From Gammaproteobacteria bacterium (GTDB taxonomy: Bacteria; Pseudomonadota; Gammaproteobacteria; Pseudomonadales; Pseudohongiellaceae), in assembly GCA_021773355.1 (NCBI GenBank), contig JAJFKE010000002.1, positions 142,618 through 206,617 of the forward strand: a stretch of DNA of 64,000 nt. Reading direction: 5' to 3'. The number at the start of each line of letters is the position of its first letter. The first letter of the stretch is position 1. The notes under the pieces were generated by a model. That model saw only the letters and a list, made by a program, of their open reading frames with translations. It was not told the DNA's origin and did not search any database. Positions 17,029-25,512 of the stretch are shown one piece after another. The translations under genes and the position numbers were made by a program.

Positions 17029-18228
17029 ATGATCAATTCAAACCAAAAAGAAAGTTCAATCTTCAACGAGTTTCTAAAGCTTGAGGCTGCAGGGGGAATC
17101 ATTCTTATTATTGCTGCCCTTTCAGCATTGATTCTTGCCAATACCCCCCTTTCTCAGTATTACAACCTACTCATCTCTACCCCGGTCGAGGTGCAGATTG
17201 GCAGTCTTGAAATCGCCAAACCCCTGCTGCTTTGGATTAATGATGGCCTCATGGCGATTTTCTTCTTCCTGGTCGGCCTGGAACTAAAACGTGAGTTGAT
17301 AGAAGGCGAACTTTCCAAAGTTGAGAATCTGATTCTGCCAGCTGTGGGCGCCGTCGGTGGAATTGCGATTCCAGGAATGATTTATGCCTGGTTCAATTGG
17401 GGAGATAGTGTGGCAATGCAGGGCTGGGCAATTCCTACGGCCACGGATATCGCCTTCGCCTTGGGAATTTTGTCGCTGCTGGGCTCTCGAGTCCCACTGA
17501 GTGTAAAGATTTTTCTAACCTCTCTGGCAATATTCGACGATATCGCCGCCATTGTAATCATCGCTATTTTCTACACTGCCAACATATCAACACTCTCACT
17601 GGGATTCGTAGCTCTCTGCCTGCCGGTACTGTTTTACTTGAACAAACAAGGTTCAGATTCAAAGTTCCCATTCATTTTTGTGGGCACGCTTATGTGGATC
17701 GCCATGCTCAAATCAGGCATTCACGCCACATTAACCGGTGTGATATTGGCCTTATTCATTCCCATACGCTCTGTCCAACAGCCCGGCTATTCCATGCTTA
17801 AAAGTATGGAACATGATCTACATGGCACGGTTGCTTTCATTGTATTGCCGGTATTTGCCTTCGCCAACGCGGGCATTAGTTTATCCAACATCGGTGTCGA
17901 TGAAATATTTCACCAGGTTCCAATGGGCATCGCCATGGGGCTATTTTTCGGCAAGCAGATTGGAATCTTCACGCTCTGCTGGCTGGCGATTCGACTAGGA
18001 TTTACAGAATTACCAGAAGGCATGAGTTATGGATCTCTGTTCGGGACAGCCGCTCTTTGTGGCGTAGGTTTCACCATGAGCCTTTTCATTGGCTCACTTG
18101 CCTTTGAGGAAACCGGAGTGAATTTGTTGTTCGATGAACGGCTCGGAATAATTCTAGGGTCCATAGCTTCCGGGGCAGTAGGCTATACGATCCTCCGAGC
18201 CTGCTATAAAACTCCCCAACAAGGGTGA
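17029..18228 (+). CDS. nhaA: NhaA Na+/H+ antiporter
   Basis: This 399-residue inner-membrane protein has the usual NhaA length and about 12 membrane segments. Key motifs are LKLEAAGGIILI, FFFLVGLELKREL, the TATDIAFALG assembly motif and the paired aspartates Asp170-Asp171 in LAIFDDIAAI, which match the transport site of E. coli NhaA. A Lys in FFGKQIGIF fits the lysine partner. It exports Na+ or Li+ in exchange for protons, supporting salt and alkaline tolerance. The NhaR-like regulator lies about 620 bp downstream on the opposite strand. Confidence 0.97.
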   Translation: MINSNQKESSIFNEFLKLEAAGGIILIIAALSALILANTPLSQYYNLLISTPVEVQIGSLEIAKPLLLWINDGLMAIFFFLVGLELKRELIEGELSKVENLILPAVGAVGGIAIPGMIYAWFNWGDSVAMQGWAIPTATDIAFALGILSLLGSRVPLSVKIFLTSLAIFDDIAAIVIIAIFYTANISTLSLGFVALCLPVLFYLNKQGSDSKFPFIFVGTLMWIAMLKSGIHATLTGVILALFIPIRSVQQPGYSMLKSMEHDLHGTVAFIVLPVFAFANAGISLSNIGVDEIFHQVPMGIAMGLFFGKQIGIFTLCWLAIRLGFTELPEGMSYGSLFGTAALCGVGFTMSLFIGSLAFEETGVNLLFDERLGIILGSIASGAVGYTILRACYKTPQQG

Positions 18229-18524
18229 CCGTGTAAACCAGGCTAGCGACGGCTTGATTGTTGTGCGATGCATGGCATTCTCTGCAGTGACAATCTGTAC
18301 GGCATCAGTGTATCGCCCGGAGCCTATACCGCAGCAACTAAAAATCCCTTGCCGCCACTTCTTTTGCTTCCCATATTACCTTCACACCAGCTAGAAACCA
18401 TCTCTACTGAAATCCCGAAGTAAGCGGAATGTTTTTCCAGATTTTCCTTTTCCATCTAGCCGAATAGAATTCGTCCTTGCCCATCGAAATCACGTTACAG
18501 TTACTCTGGTACCACATTCGTCCT

Positions 18525-18860
18525 ATGCTAAAAATCTTTATTGAAAGTGACGCTCCATCGGAATGGCGAAGAACAATTGAGGAGAAAGTAAATTTTCTCT
18601 TATCTTCAGTAATGCTAAACCTTCAATATTCTCAAATCCCTTTCTTTCATATTCGCACAAACGAATTCACCGGTAATCGCTTCAGATGCGAAGTGATAGC
18701 AAAGCTACCAGGAGGAGGCTGGGAGAAAGTCGCAATAGAGCACCCTGACGGACTGACAGCAATTGACACTGCGATATCCAGATTTAGACGCAGCGTCGTT
18801 AGACATCGGCAGCTTAGCAGAGGTCGGGCCAACAACAAGCCTGCAGCCTTACTTGAATAA
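18525..18860 (+). CDS. HPF/RaiA-type ribosome-associated protein
   Basis: The ATG at 18525 gives 111 residues; an upstream TTG is less likely. The C-terminal pattern (HPDGLTAIDTAISRFRR) matches the last helix of the HPF/RaiA fold, and a short beta part precedes it. Family members bind the 30S subunit and help ribosomes hibernate or avoid stress damage. The basic tail (VRHRQLSRGRANNK) fits RNA binding. It lies between nhaA and nhaR, and its last 12 bp overlap the end of convergent nhaR. The family call is by pattern and moderately sure. Confidence 0.7.
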   Translation: MLKIFIESDAPSEWRRTIEEKVNFLLSSVMLNLQYSQIPFFHIRTNEFTGNRFRCEVIAKLPGGGWEKVAIEHPDGLTAIDTAISRFRRSVVRHRQLSRGRANNKPAALLE

Positions 18861-19748
18861 TTGCTTTCTGGCTGCCTCAATAATGAGTAGCACCGCAGGA
18901 TGCTTTAATTTACGCTCAGGCGATATCGCAAAATAATTTTCCTTAACAGAGTCTAATGAACCTATCTCTCGGGAATGGTAAGTGAATTCTATTTCGTCAC
19001 GAATAACCGCCGGCGATGGAAATATGCCTATTCCTTCCTCTCCGAATGCCTTCATCAAGGCACTGTCATCAAACTCAGCCACAACGGTGGGCACAATCCC
19101 TTGCTTGTCAAACCAATCATCCAGCTCTCGTCTAAGCGGGCTGTCCTTCATCGGCAATAGCAAAGGCGCCTGATTCAAAGAGGCAGGAAACTTGGCTGTG
19201 AATTTACGTGCCAAATTATTCTTGGCGAAAAAAGAAATATGACTATGGCCCAATCCGTGACTAAAAGCCTTAACGTTTAGACCTGCCGGAACGGCGCAGT
19301 CAGACAAAATCAGATCCAATTTATGCACGGCAAGATCGCCTAACAAGCTCTCTAACTCACCTTCTTTGCAAATAAGCCGTAGCGGAATTTCGGCGTCTAG
19401 CGCAGGCTGCAATATTCTGGAGGCGATCAGTTTCGGTATGGAATTAACTATACCTACTGTCAGAGCGGCCGGCACACCAGGTTGTCCCGACTTGATCCGC
19501 GAGCTTAACTCGGCTCCCAGGGTAAATATTTCGTCCGCGTACTGATAAACCAGATGCCCGGTTTCGGTTAATACCAAACCCCTGCCCACCCGAGAAAATA
19601 GCGGCTCTCCTATCGACTCCTGCAGTAATTTGAGTTGGCCACTGATCGTCTGGGGGGTCAGGTGCAATACCTCTGTCGCTTTTGTGATGCTTCCCTCTTT
19701 CGCAACAGTCCAGAAATACAGGAGATGACTATAATTCAGATGTTTCAT
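18849..19748 (-). CDS. nhaR: LysR-type regulator NhaR
   Basis: This 299-residue protein starts MKHLNYSHLLYFWTVAKEGS and continues with LHLTPQTISGQLKLLQ, which is nearly diagnostic of NhaR. The N-terminal winged HTH covers about 1-65, and a periplasmic-binding-like effector domain covers about 90-295. NhaR senses Na+ and activates nhaA. The two genes converge here with the HPF-like gene between them, instead of the nhaA-nhaR order of E. coli. Confidence 0.93.
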   Translation of the reverse strand: MKHLNYSHLLYFWTVAKEGSITKATEVLHLTPQTISGQLKLLQESIGEPLFSRVGRGLVLTETGHLVYQYADEIFTLGAELSSRIKSGQPGVPAALTVGIVNSIPKLIASRILQPALDAEIPLRLICKEGELESLLGDLAVHKLDLILSDCAVPAGLNVKAFSHGLGHSHISFFAKNNLARKFTAKFPASLNQAPLLLPMKDSPLRRELDDWFDKQGIVPTVVAEFDDSALMKAFGEEGIGIFPSPAVIRDEIEFTYHSREIGSLDSVKENYFAISPERKLKHPAVLLIIEAARKQLFK

Positions 19749-19857
19749 AGATTGCCTTCGGTTGTGGAACTGTCTTGTCTATACTTTTCTTTACTGCTTT
19801 TTGTACTCCGCTCTGCAACGCCTATCGCACCGGCTGCTTAAACCCATTGTTGCTCGC

Positions 19858-20010
19858 TCAGGTTTTTCCCTGTTTACGCGTCCGGGCCGCTCTCACTGGG
19901 ATAACAGCATAGGCGAGCTTCGCTGACTCTGTTTTTTCTGGCGGCCTAAGCAAGCCCAGGCAGCTCAGAAACATCAAAAAGACAAATACGAACAATGTGA
20001 AAACAATCAC
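19858..20010 (-). CDS. Possible 50-residue single-pass membrane protein
   Basis: A GTG at 20010 has a strong GGGAGG site five bases upstream and opens with a hydrophobic helix (IVFTLFVFVFLMFLSCLGLL). A basic tail follows (PVRAARTRKQGKT). A longer start at 20067 is possible but lacks a clear site. No family was recognised. It is divergent from the universal stress gene. Confidence 0.4.
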   Translation of the reverse strand: MIVFTLFVFVFLMFLSCLGLLRPPEKTESAKLAYAVIPVRAARTRKQGKT

Positions 20011-20228
20011 GACATCCTCCCAGATAATGCAGTCCTTGGGGGCTGAATAGAACCCGACAACTAACATAACGCTCTGGGGATAATATGGAAAAGTCGATTT
20101 AAACGGTGTTTTAGTTCGGTATTACCGAATATTTATACATCGGGTAAATCTTGCTTTCAACAAGATAAGTTCGAATAGACTAAGCCTTGGAAACGACTAA
20201 GCTATAGCCATACAGAGCTAATGACCTA

Positions 20229-21164
20229 ATGGAAACAGTCATGCGTCGATTTAAGAAAATCCTCTTCGTAAATGAGCCAGGCACAGTGAACTCCACCACG
20301 CCTCAGGCGGCGATTGACCTGGCAAGAGCTAACGGCGCCAGCGTCACCTTTTGTGATGTAGCTCAGGAGCTTCCTCGGTCCCTCACCAATCTGGAGAAAA
20401 CTTTCAAGAAACTACGCATGGACAGAATCCAGGACCTGCTTAAAGACGTAGATCACAGCGATATTTCCGTTGACATGAAATTACTCGAGGGCACGGCGTT
20501 TATAGAGATTATTCGGGAAGTGCAGATAGGCAGATATGACCTGCTAATAAAAGACGTTGAGGCTGACGGTCGATTGGGCAGTCGCTTCGGCTCAATCGAC
20601 CTCCACCTCATGCGCAAGTGCCCCTGTCCGGTGTGGATTGCCAATTCGGAAACTCTTGGTGAATACCAATCAATTCTGGCTGCAGTGGATGTAGATCCAA
20701 CTGTTGCCGCGAACCCCGAGCTAAACAAACTGATTCTCGATCTGGCGATATCACTGGTCCAGGAAAGCAGCAGTAAACTGCATATCGTCCATGCCTGGTC
20801 CGTTGTACATGAATCGCTGCTTCGTGACAGAAGAATGAATTTTGAAACTGACAAGCTGGAAGACACCATTGAACAAACACGACGAACAAGAGTTAATTTA
20901 GTTGATGAATTACTGGGCCAATGGGACCTGAGCAGCATCGACTATGAAACTCATATAGAGAAAGATTCGGCCAGCAATTTAATTCTCTCCCTAGCAGCAA
21001 AACACCACGTCGATCTCGTGGTCATGGGCACAGTAGCCCGCACCGGGATCGCCGGCTTTTTTATCGGCAATACTGCAGAGAAAATTCTTAACAATATCGA
21101 GTGTTCGGCACTGACCGTTAAGCCCTCCGGGTTTAACACACCGATAAATCAATTCGTATATTAA
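20229..21164 (+). CDS. Tandem-domain universal stress protein (UspE-like)
   Basis: This 311-residue protein holds two Usp domains (about 8-140 and 152-305). The second domain ends with the nucleotide-binding pattern VMGTVARTGIAGFFIGNTAE. The first domain has a degenerate version (KDVEADGRLGSRFGSIDLH). This two-domain build is that of UspE-type proteins, which support survival under stress and may bind ligands in the cytosol. An in-frame ATG at 20241 (MRRFKKILF) is an alternative start. The carbonic anhydrase gene begins 19 bp downstream, so the two are probably co-transcribed. Confidence 0.93.
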   Translation: METVMRRFKKILFVNEPGTVNSTTPQAAIDLARANGASVTFCDVAQELPRSLTNLEKTFKKLRMDRIQDLLKDVDHSDISVDMKLLEGTAFIEIIREVQIGRYDLLIKDVEADGRLGSRFGSIDLHLMRKCPCPVWIANSETLGEYQSILAAVDVDPTVAANPELNKLILDLAISLVQESSSKLHIVHAWSVVHESLLRDRRMNFETDKLEDTIEQTRRTRVNLVDELLGQWDLSSIDYETHIEKDSASNLILSLAAKHHVDLVVMGTVARTGIAGFFIGNTAEKILNNIECSALTVKPSGFNTPINQFVY

Positions 21165-21183
21165 ATCCAATCGGAGACATACT

Positions 21184-21936
21184 ATGATCAAACGCTTTTC
21201 CATTATTTCTTCAATCGCCATTTTGGCTGCCGGCTCCGCCTATGGCGCAGGTGAAGGGGCCGGTTGGGAATATGATGGCGAACTCGGCTCTCACAATTGG
21301 GGAGTAATCAGCGAGGACTATGGGCTGTGCGAGCATGGCCAGATGCAATCGCCCATCGATTTTGACGGACCAATAACGGCAGCGGAAATACGGGTAGCGG
21401 TAGATTGGAGCCCAAGCCCGCTGCTAATGAGCAACAATGGCAAGACCGTTCAGGTTGGCTTTGAACAAGGATCAAATTTTGTCAGTGGTGGCGAAACCTT
21501 CAACTTATTGCAAGTACACTTTCATACTCCTAGCGAACATCTCTTCTCGAATGAACCGTTCCCCATGGTTGCACATTTTGTCCATGCATCAGCTCAGGGC
21601 AAACTTGCTGTATTAGGGATTTTATTTGAGGAAGGTGCCGCCAACCCAGAGATACAGAAACTGATCGATGCCTCCACCGAGGTTGGCGCGGATCCAGTCC
21701 ACGTGGAAGGTCTAGATTTTGATCCAAGGGCGTTACTTCCGAATGATCTGGGGGTCTACCGTTATATGGGTTCGTTGACTACGCCGCCGTGCTCTGAGGG
21801 AGTTAACTGGCACGTGGCACAGGATGCAGTTGCAGCTCACCCAAGCCAAATATCCGCGATGATCGAGCTTATGGGTAATAATGCACGACCGGTGCAGTCC
21901 ATCAATTCGAGATTAATAGTGGCACCACCGAAGTAA
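21184..21936 (+). CDS. Periplasmic alpha-carbonic anhydrase
   Basis: This 250-residue protein has a signal peptide (cleavage near GSAYGAG). Zinc ligands are His112 and His114 in LQVHFHTPSEH and His131 in VAHFVHA. QSPIDF and SLTTPPCSEGVNW are family signatures, and Cys49 can pair with the Cys of TPPCSE. It hydrates CO2 to bicarbonate in the periplasm. GGAG lies 7 bp before the ATG. It follows the stress-protein gene by 19 bp. Confidence 0.96.
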   Translation: MIKRFSIISSIAILAAGSAYGAGEGAGWEYDGELGSHNWGVISEDYGLCEHGQMQSPIDFDGPITAAEIRVAVDWSPSPLLMSNNGKTVQVGFEQGSNFVSGGETFNLLQVHFHTPSEHLFSNEPFPMVAHFVHASAQGKLAVLGILFEEGAANPEIQKLIDASTEVGADPVHVEGLDFDPRALLPNDLGVYRYMGSLTTPPCSEGVNWHVAQDAVAAHPSQISAMIELMGNNARPVQSINSRLIVAPPK

Positions 21937-22004
21937 TCTGTTGGGAATGCGTGGAAGTGCTGACAGGGTATTCGCACTTCTTCACGCTCAGTAAGGGATT
22001 TAAT

Positions 22005-22608
22005 CTACTGCTGCAGTGCCAACCAGGCCTTCATCATATTCGTCACCTTTTCAGGTCGATCATGATGCGGCCAATGACCCGCTCCTGGCACAGTTACCAA
22101 GGTCCAGTCCTTATCCAGTTCGTCCCAGGTATTATTTAAGGCATCAGCCAACAAGGCAGTATCGTTAAGTCCATGAAACTGCAGTACTGGCATTTTAATT
22201 CGATCCAGTTCCAGAAATGCACCTGAAGTGTATGGCTCTCTTGGAAAATTCGCTCGATAGTAGTTCATCATTGCTTCGCTACTGGAATTTTCAAATGCCT
22301 GCAGATACTTCGCGTGTAGTGTCGCGTCACCTCGAGAAAGAGAAGAAGCGAGACGTTCAGCACTTAGTTTCTCATGAGAATTTGGGTCGTGAAAATTGCG
22401 TGCGTACTGCGAGTTCCTGTGTTGTTGGTCCATTCTGGCTAGTTCTCTAGCCAGGTTTTATACATGTGGTAGATTAATAATAATCAGCTGAGAAGTCAGA
22501 TCAGGTCTCGCCGCCGCAAAGCTCCAGGCAATACCGCCGCCCCAGTCATACCCGATAATAACCGCTCTTTCTCGACCCTCATTTTCTATTACCGCAGCAA
22601 CATCGTTG
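22005..22608 (-). pseudogene. Alpha/beta-hydrolase remnant (epoxide-hydrolase-like), 5' truncated with internal stop
   Basis: The downstream 142-codon part shows the acid/His half of an alpha/beta hydrolase (PVLQFHGLNDTAL, VPGAGHWPHHDRPE). Upstream, in the same frame, 22434-22608 encodes the nucleophile elbow (VIIGYDWGGGIAWSFAAARP) and then LPHV followed by a TAA before NLARELARMDQQ. A single in-frame stop therefore splits it, and everything before the elbow is missing. The truncation point abuts an HxlR remnant on the other strand. The ATG at 22433 could still start a fragment, but it would lack the nucleophile. Confidence 0.8.
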
Positions 22609-22785
22609 TCACGCAAACAATGTTGACCAATCAATTACGGGCATTGGAAAAAGATGGATTGATTGCACGTAAGGTCTATGCCGAAGTGCCACCCAGGATT
22701 GAATACACAGCCACTCAAAGAGCGATGAATCTCACTAAAATTTTTATGGCGATGCATGACTTGGACGGAAGAACTAGAAACTTAG
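22608..22785 (+). pseudogene. HxlR-family regulator remnant (C-terminal half)
   Basis: The frame reads TQTMLTNQLRALEKDGLIAR then KVYAEVPPRIEYTAT, the wing and second half of the HxlR winged helix, followed by a helix ending near FMAMHDLDGR. The recognition half is absent. It begins exactly where the hydrolase remnant on the opposite strand ends, which marks an old deletion or rearrangement. The frame stays open to 23099, but that part is antisense to the NHL gene. Confidence 0.7.
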
Positions 22786-22814
22786 AGAAACGCCCATTTA
22801 TTAAGCTACGTCAG

Positions 22815-23870
22815 TTACGGCCGCATCCGCACATATTTTTCAAAGCGCTGACGGCCGACTTGCCCAGCATAGATACTACCCTCAGCATCTGTCGCGAGAA
22901 ATTCAATGCCACTTCCGGTAGGCATTTCGTAATCCGGAATGAAATCAGTTATCCAACTAGTTCTGGCATCACCGATGCGAATGCCTCTTTGCCAACCGGG
23001 ATTCCATTGATCGCCCGACATACCATCTGCCACGTAGATTCTGTCATCTGCATCGATCCAGATACCGCTGGGTCGACCAAATTGAGTCCAAATCGATAAT
23101 AGTTCGCCGTTCTGACTGAATATTTGAAGTCGATTGTTGCCACGGTCGGCGACGAATAATCGCCCCTGGGAATCCATCTTCAAATCATGGGGATCATTAA
23201 ACATACCAACTTCCCGACTCAGAGAATCTATGCCACCACCTAACTGCAGCAGCAATTCACCTTCGCTGGAAAATTTGAGCACGCGATTATTACCACCGCG
23301 GTGTCCGTCGGCTACCCACACATCGCCGTTTGCAGCCACTTGAACCGCCGAGGGGCCATTGAAATGGGTGGCGTCATCGCCAGCGACACCGGCTTCTCCA
23401 AGTCGCATTAACACTTCACCGTCCTGGTTCAGCTTTAGAACCTGATGGCCCATGCCTAAGGCGAAACCATCGGTTCCTCGCGCATCGCCTGCCGGCGCTC
23501 CTTCTGTAACCCAAAGATTGCCCTCGCTATCCAGATCAAAGCCGTGCGGCCAGGCGAACAATCCTACTCCAATGCTCTTCACTGCCACCCCCTCTTTATC
23601 GAGTTTGTGAATGGGAGCGAGATCAGAACCGGCACATTGATTACTACTACAGCGTTCCACAATCCACATATGTTCGCCATCGGGATCCGGATGAACACCC
23701 GTTACCACACCCATCTTGCGGCCGTCCGGGAGTTCACCCCAGTGGAATATAACTTGATAGGGGTTTTCTGAAACGGCTTGTGCCGAGGCCGTAGGGATGT
23801 AGAGTCCAAACAGAAAGGAGGTCGAAATAAACAGTGTGAACGAGATCCGTTTTTGATCGAAGGTATTCAT
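22815..23870 (-). CDS. Secreted NHL-repeat beta-propeller protein
   Basis: The ATG at 23870 gives 351 residues with a signal peptide (MNTFDQKRISFTLFISTSF, cleavage near ASAQA). Propeller blades follow with motifs such as WPHGFDLDSEGNLWVTEG, ANGDVWVADGHRGG, MDSQGRLFVADRGNNRLQIF and IDADDRIYVADGMSG. It is a paralogue of the lipoprotein at 14812-15933 but carries no lipobox, so it is likely free in the periplasm or outside. The lyase-like reading of such propellers is family knowledge; catalytic residues were not verified. Confidence 0.85.
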   Translation of the reverse strand: MNTFDQKRISFTLFISTSFLFGLYIPTASAQAVSENPYQVIFHWGELPDGRKMGVVTGVHPDPDGEHMWIVERCSSNQCAGSDLAPIHKLDKEGVAVKSIGVGLFAWPHGFDLDSEGNLWVTEGAPAGDARGTDGFALGMGHQVLKLNQDGEVLMRLGEAGVAGDDATHFNGPSAVQVAANGDVWVADGHRGGNNRVLKFSSEGELLLQLGGGIDSLSREVGMFNDPHDLKMDSQGRLFVADRGNNRLQIFSQNGELLSIWTQFGRPSGIWIDADDRIYVADGMSGDQWNPGWQRGIRIGDARTSWITDFIPDYEMPTGSGIEFLATDAEGSIYAGQVGRQRFEKYVRMRP

Positions 23871-24038
23871 GGCAGTGATTCCCGAGATTGAAAAGTTACT
23901 GTACAGCATCAACACTACGCGAGATAAATGGTTTATAGGTTAATTTGGGCTGGGGCCAAATCTTCTGCCAGACTGATAGAAGTACCGTGCGAAGGTAAGG
24001 ATCCAATAGCACATCACTAGGGGTGTCCACTGTTTATC

Positions 24039-24689
24039 CTATTCTGCCATTTGAACCTTCACGGCTATCTTACCTTGCTCCGACATTTCTCTCATGTTTA
24101 CAGTTAGAAACAGTAAGGCTCCAAACATTTCCAGGCTTTCTTCAAGAGCGACAGCTAAGGCATAAGCCCAACTGTCGCTGTCCATGTCTTCACTGAGTAA
24201 TTCCGTAATGATCGCTCCGGATACGAACAATATTCCTGACAAAATAAACAACAGTGCCAGGTTTCGCCGCAAAGACATTAGGAAAGGTACATAGCCCGCT
24301 ACCAGAAAAAGCACTAATATAGCGCCTGGTATCGCCCAGTTAATCTCGATAGATGAATTAAAACTTTCGTGCAAACCTGCTACCTCATCTATCGCCAGCA
24401 GCAGAAAGCCAAAAGCAATAAAGCGCCAATGCCCCTTCTTTTGCAGATTAGCCCCGTGACTCAAGACATAAACGAAGAACGCATTATTTAGCAGAATAAA
24501 GCTGGAAAACCAGGTCGGCAGATTATTCTCTTCATCAAGATCGAATAACTGCAATAGCAACCAAGGCAGCTCTTCCACATGATAATTGTAAAAATACAGC
24601 CCTAGATGAATGCAGACAAATACAGCAGCGAGTGCAAACAGTGCAGCTGCATAGTCACGAACCAAAATATGAATGCTGTGGTGCTGCAT
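24039..24689 (-). CDS. Polytopic membrane protein of unknown function
   Basis: This 216-residue protein has about six membrane segments. Conserved-looking acidic motifs lie at helix ends (LLLAIDEVAGLHESF, ALEESLEMFGALL), suggesting metal or ion binding or a membrane enzyme. The His-rich start MQHHSIHILV is unusual. I recognise the architecture from uncharacterised bacterial proteins but cannot name a family. It appears monocistronic. Confidence 0.75.
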   Translation of the reverse strand: MQHHSIHILVRDYAAALFALAAVFVCIHLGLYFYNYHVEELPWLLLQLFDLDEENNLPTWFSSFILLNNAFFVYVLSHGANLQKKGHWRFIAFGFLLLAIDEVAGLHESFNSSIEINWAIPGAILVLFLVAGYVPFLMSLRRNLALLFILSGILFVSGAIITELLSEDMDSDSWAYALAVALEESLEMFGALLFLTVNMREMSEQGKIAVKVQMAE

Positions 24690-24762
24690 GAGCCTATCGA
24701 AAAGCGTCTTGGTTGTTTATAAACAATAGTAGAGAGCAATTTGTTGATTGTATAGTGGAAAT

Positions 24763-24791
24763 AAAAAACGCAGCCAGAGCTGCGTTTTTTT
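24763..24791 (-). terminator. Terminator after the Lys/Ser/Gly-rich protein gene
   Basis: AAAAAACGCAG and CTGCGTTTTTT form an 11-bp stem 24 bp past the stop at 24815. It has A and T runs on both sides. Confidence 0.85.
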
Positions 24792-24814
24792 AACAAGCAA
24801 TTTTAATATTATGC

Positions 24815-25297
24815 CTAATTACCCGTACCACCTGTGCTACAACTCAGCTCCATATTGAACTCGTAGGGACCTGGCACGGATAAATCCGGTTCGATTCCAA
24901 CTTCTGGGTCAATTTCACACACCGTATCTGGAAATCCATCTGGGCTATGGCCTGTGGAGATAATCTCCTCCGCCTCAGCCAATGTACATGCTGTACCAAC
25001 TATTTCAGCAGCTGTGGGGACATTATTTTCACTTGTTGGATCAGTGGCAGTAACCACTAACTCCCAATCGGAAGTGCAGGATGGTGGTGGTGGCTTGCCA
25101 CTTTTGCCACTTTTGCCACTTTTTCCACTCTTACCGCTGCGCTTGCCCTTACCTTTTTTGCCTTTTCCGCTCTTGTCACTCTTTTCGCTGTGTTTGGCGC
25201 TCTTATCGCTCTTGTCACTTTTTCCTGCCACGGCGCTGCTGACGGAGAAAGCAAGGCTCAGAGCTATCACGAGGGTGATGAATCTCTTAATAATCAT
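24815..25297 (-). CDS. Secreted Lys/Ser/Gly low-complexity protein with Cys-containing C-terminal domain
   Basis: This 160-residue protein has a signal peptide (ITLVIALSLAFSVSSAVAG) and then about 45 residues of KSDKSDKS, KGKKGKGK and KSGKSGKSGKSGK repeats. A PPPP hinge leads to an acidic domain with four Cys (CTSDWELVV, ACTLAEAEE, DTVCEIDPE, ELSCSTG). The strongly basic tract could bind DNA, polysaccharide or cell-surface acid groups, while the acidic domain could form two disulfides. The DNA repeats (TTTTGCCAC triplets) are prone to slippage, so repeat number may vary. No family was recognised. Confidence 0.8.
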   Translation of the reverse strand: MIIKRFITLVIALSLAFSVSSAVAGKSDKSDKSAKHSEKSDKSGKGKKGKGKRSGKSGKSGKSGKSGKPPPPSCTSDWELVVTATDPTSENNVPTAAEIVGTACTLAEAEEIISTGHSPDGFPDTVCEIDPEVGIEPDLSVPGPYEFNMELSCSTGGTGN

Positions 25298-25512
25298 GGT
25301 AGTTCCTATTTTGGTATTGTATTAACTGCGATCTTAGGAGTAGGTAATTTCTCACAAATGGGCTGCTATGTCAGCCCCGATAAGGGGACAAATAGGGAAT
25401 AAGTAGGGGTAAGATTAGGAAATTCGTGGGATTTGGCAATAGATTGGAATGCCGAGAATATACTTACGAATAGTAAGGCACTGAGCTTCGTTTACGGCCA
25501 CTGACCAGAATA

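Noticed and set aside
22620..23099. Intact 159-residue regulator gene
   Set aside because: Only the first part is HxlR-like; the rest is antisense to the NHL gene, and the HTH half is missing.
25057..25254. Lys/Ala-rich frame inside the low-complexity gene
   Set aside because: It is a shifted reading of the KSGK repeats in the real gene, without its own signal.
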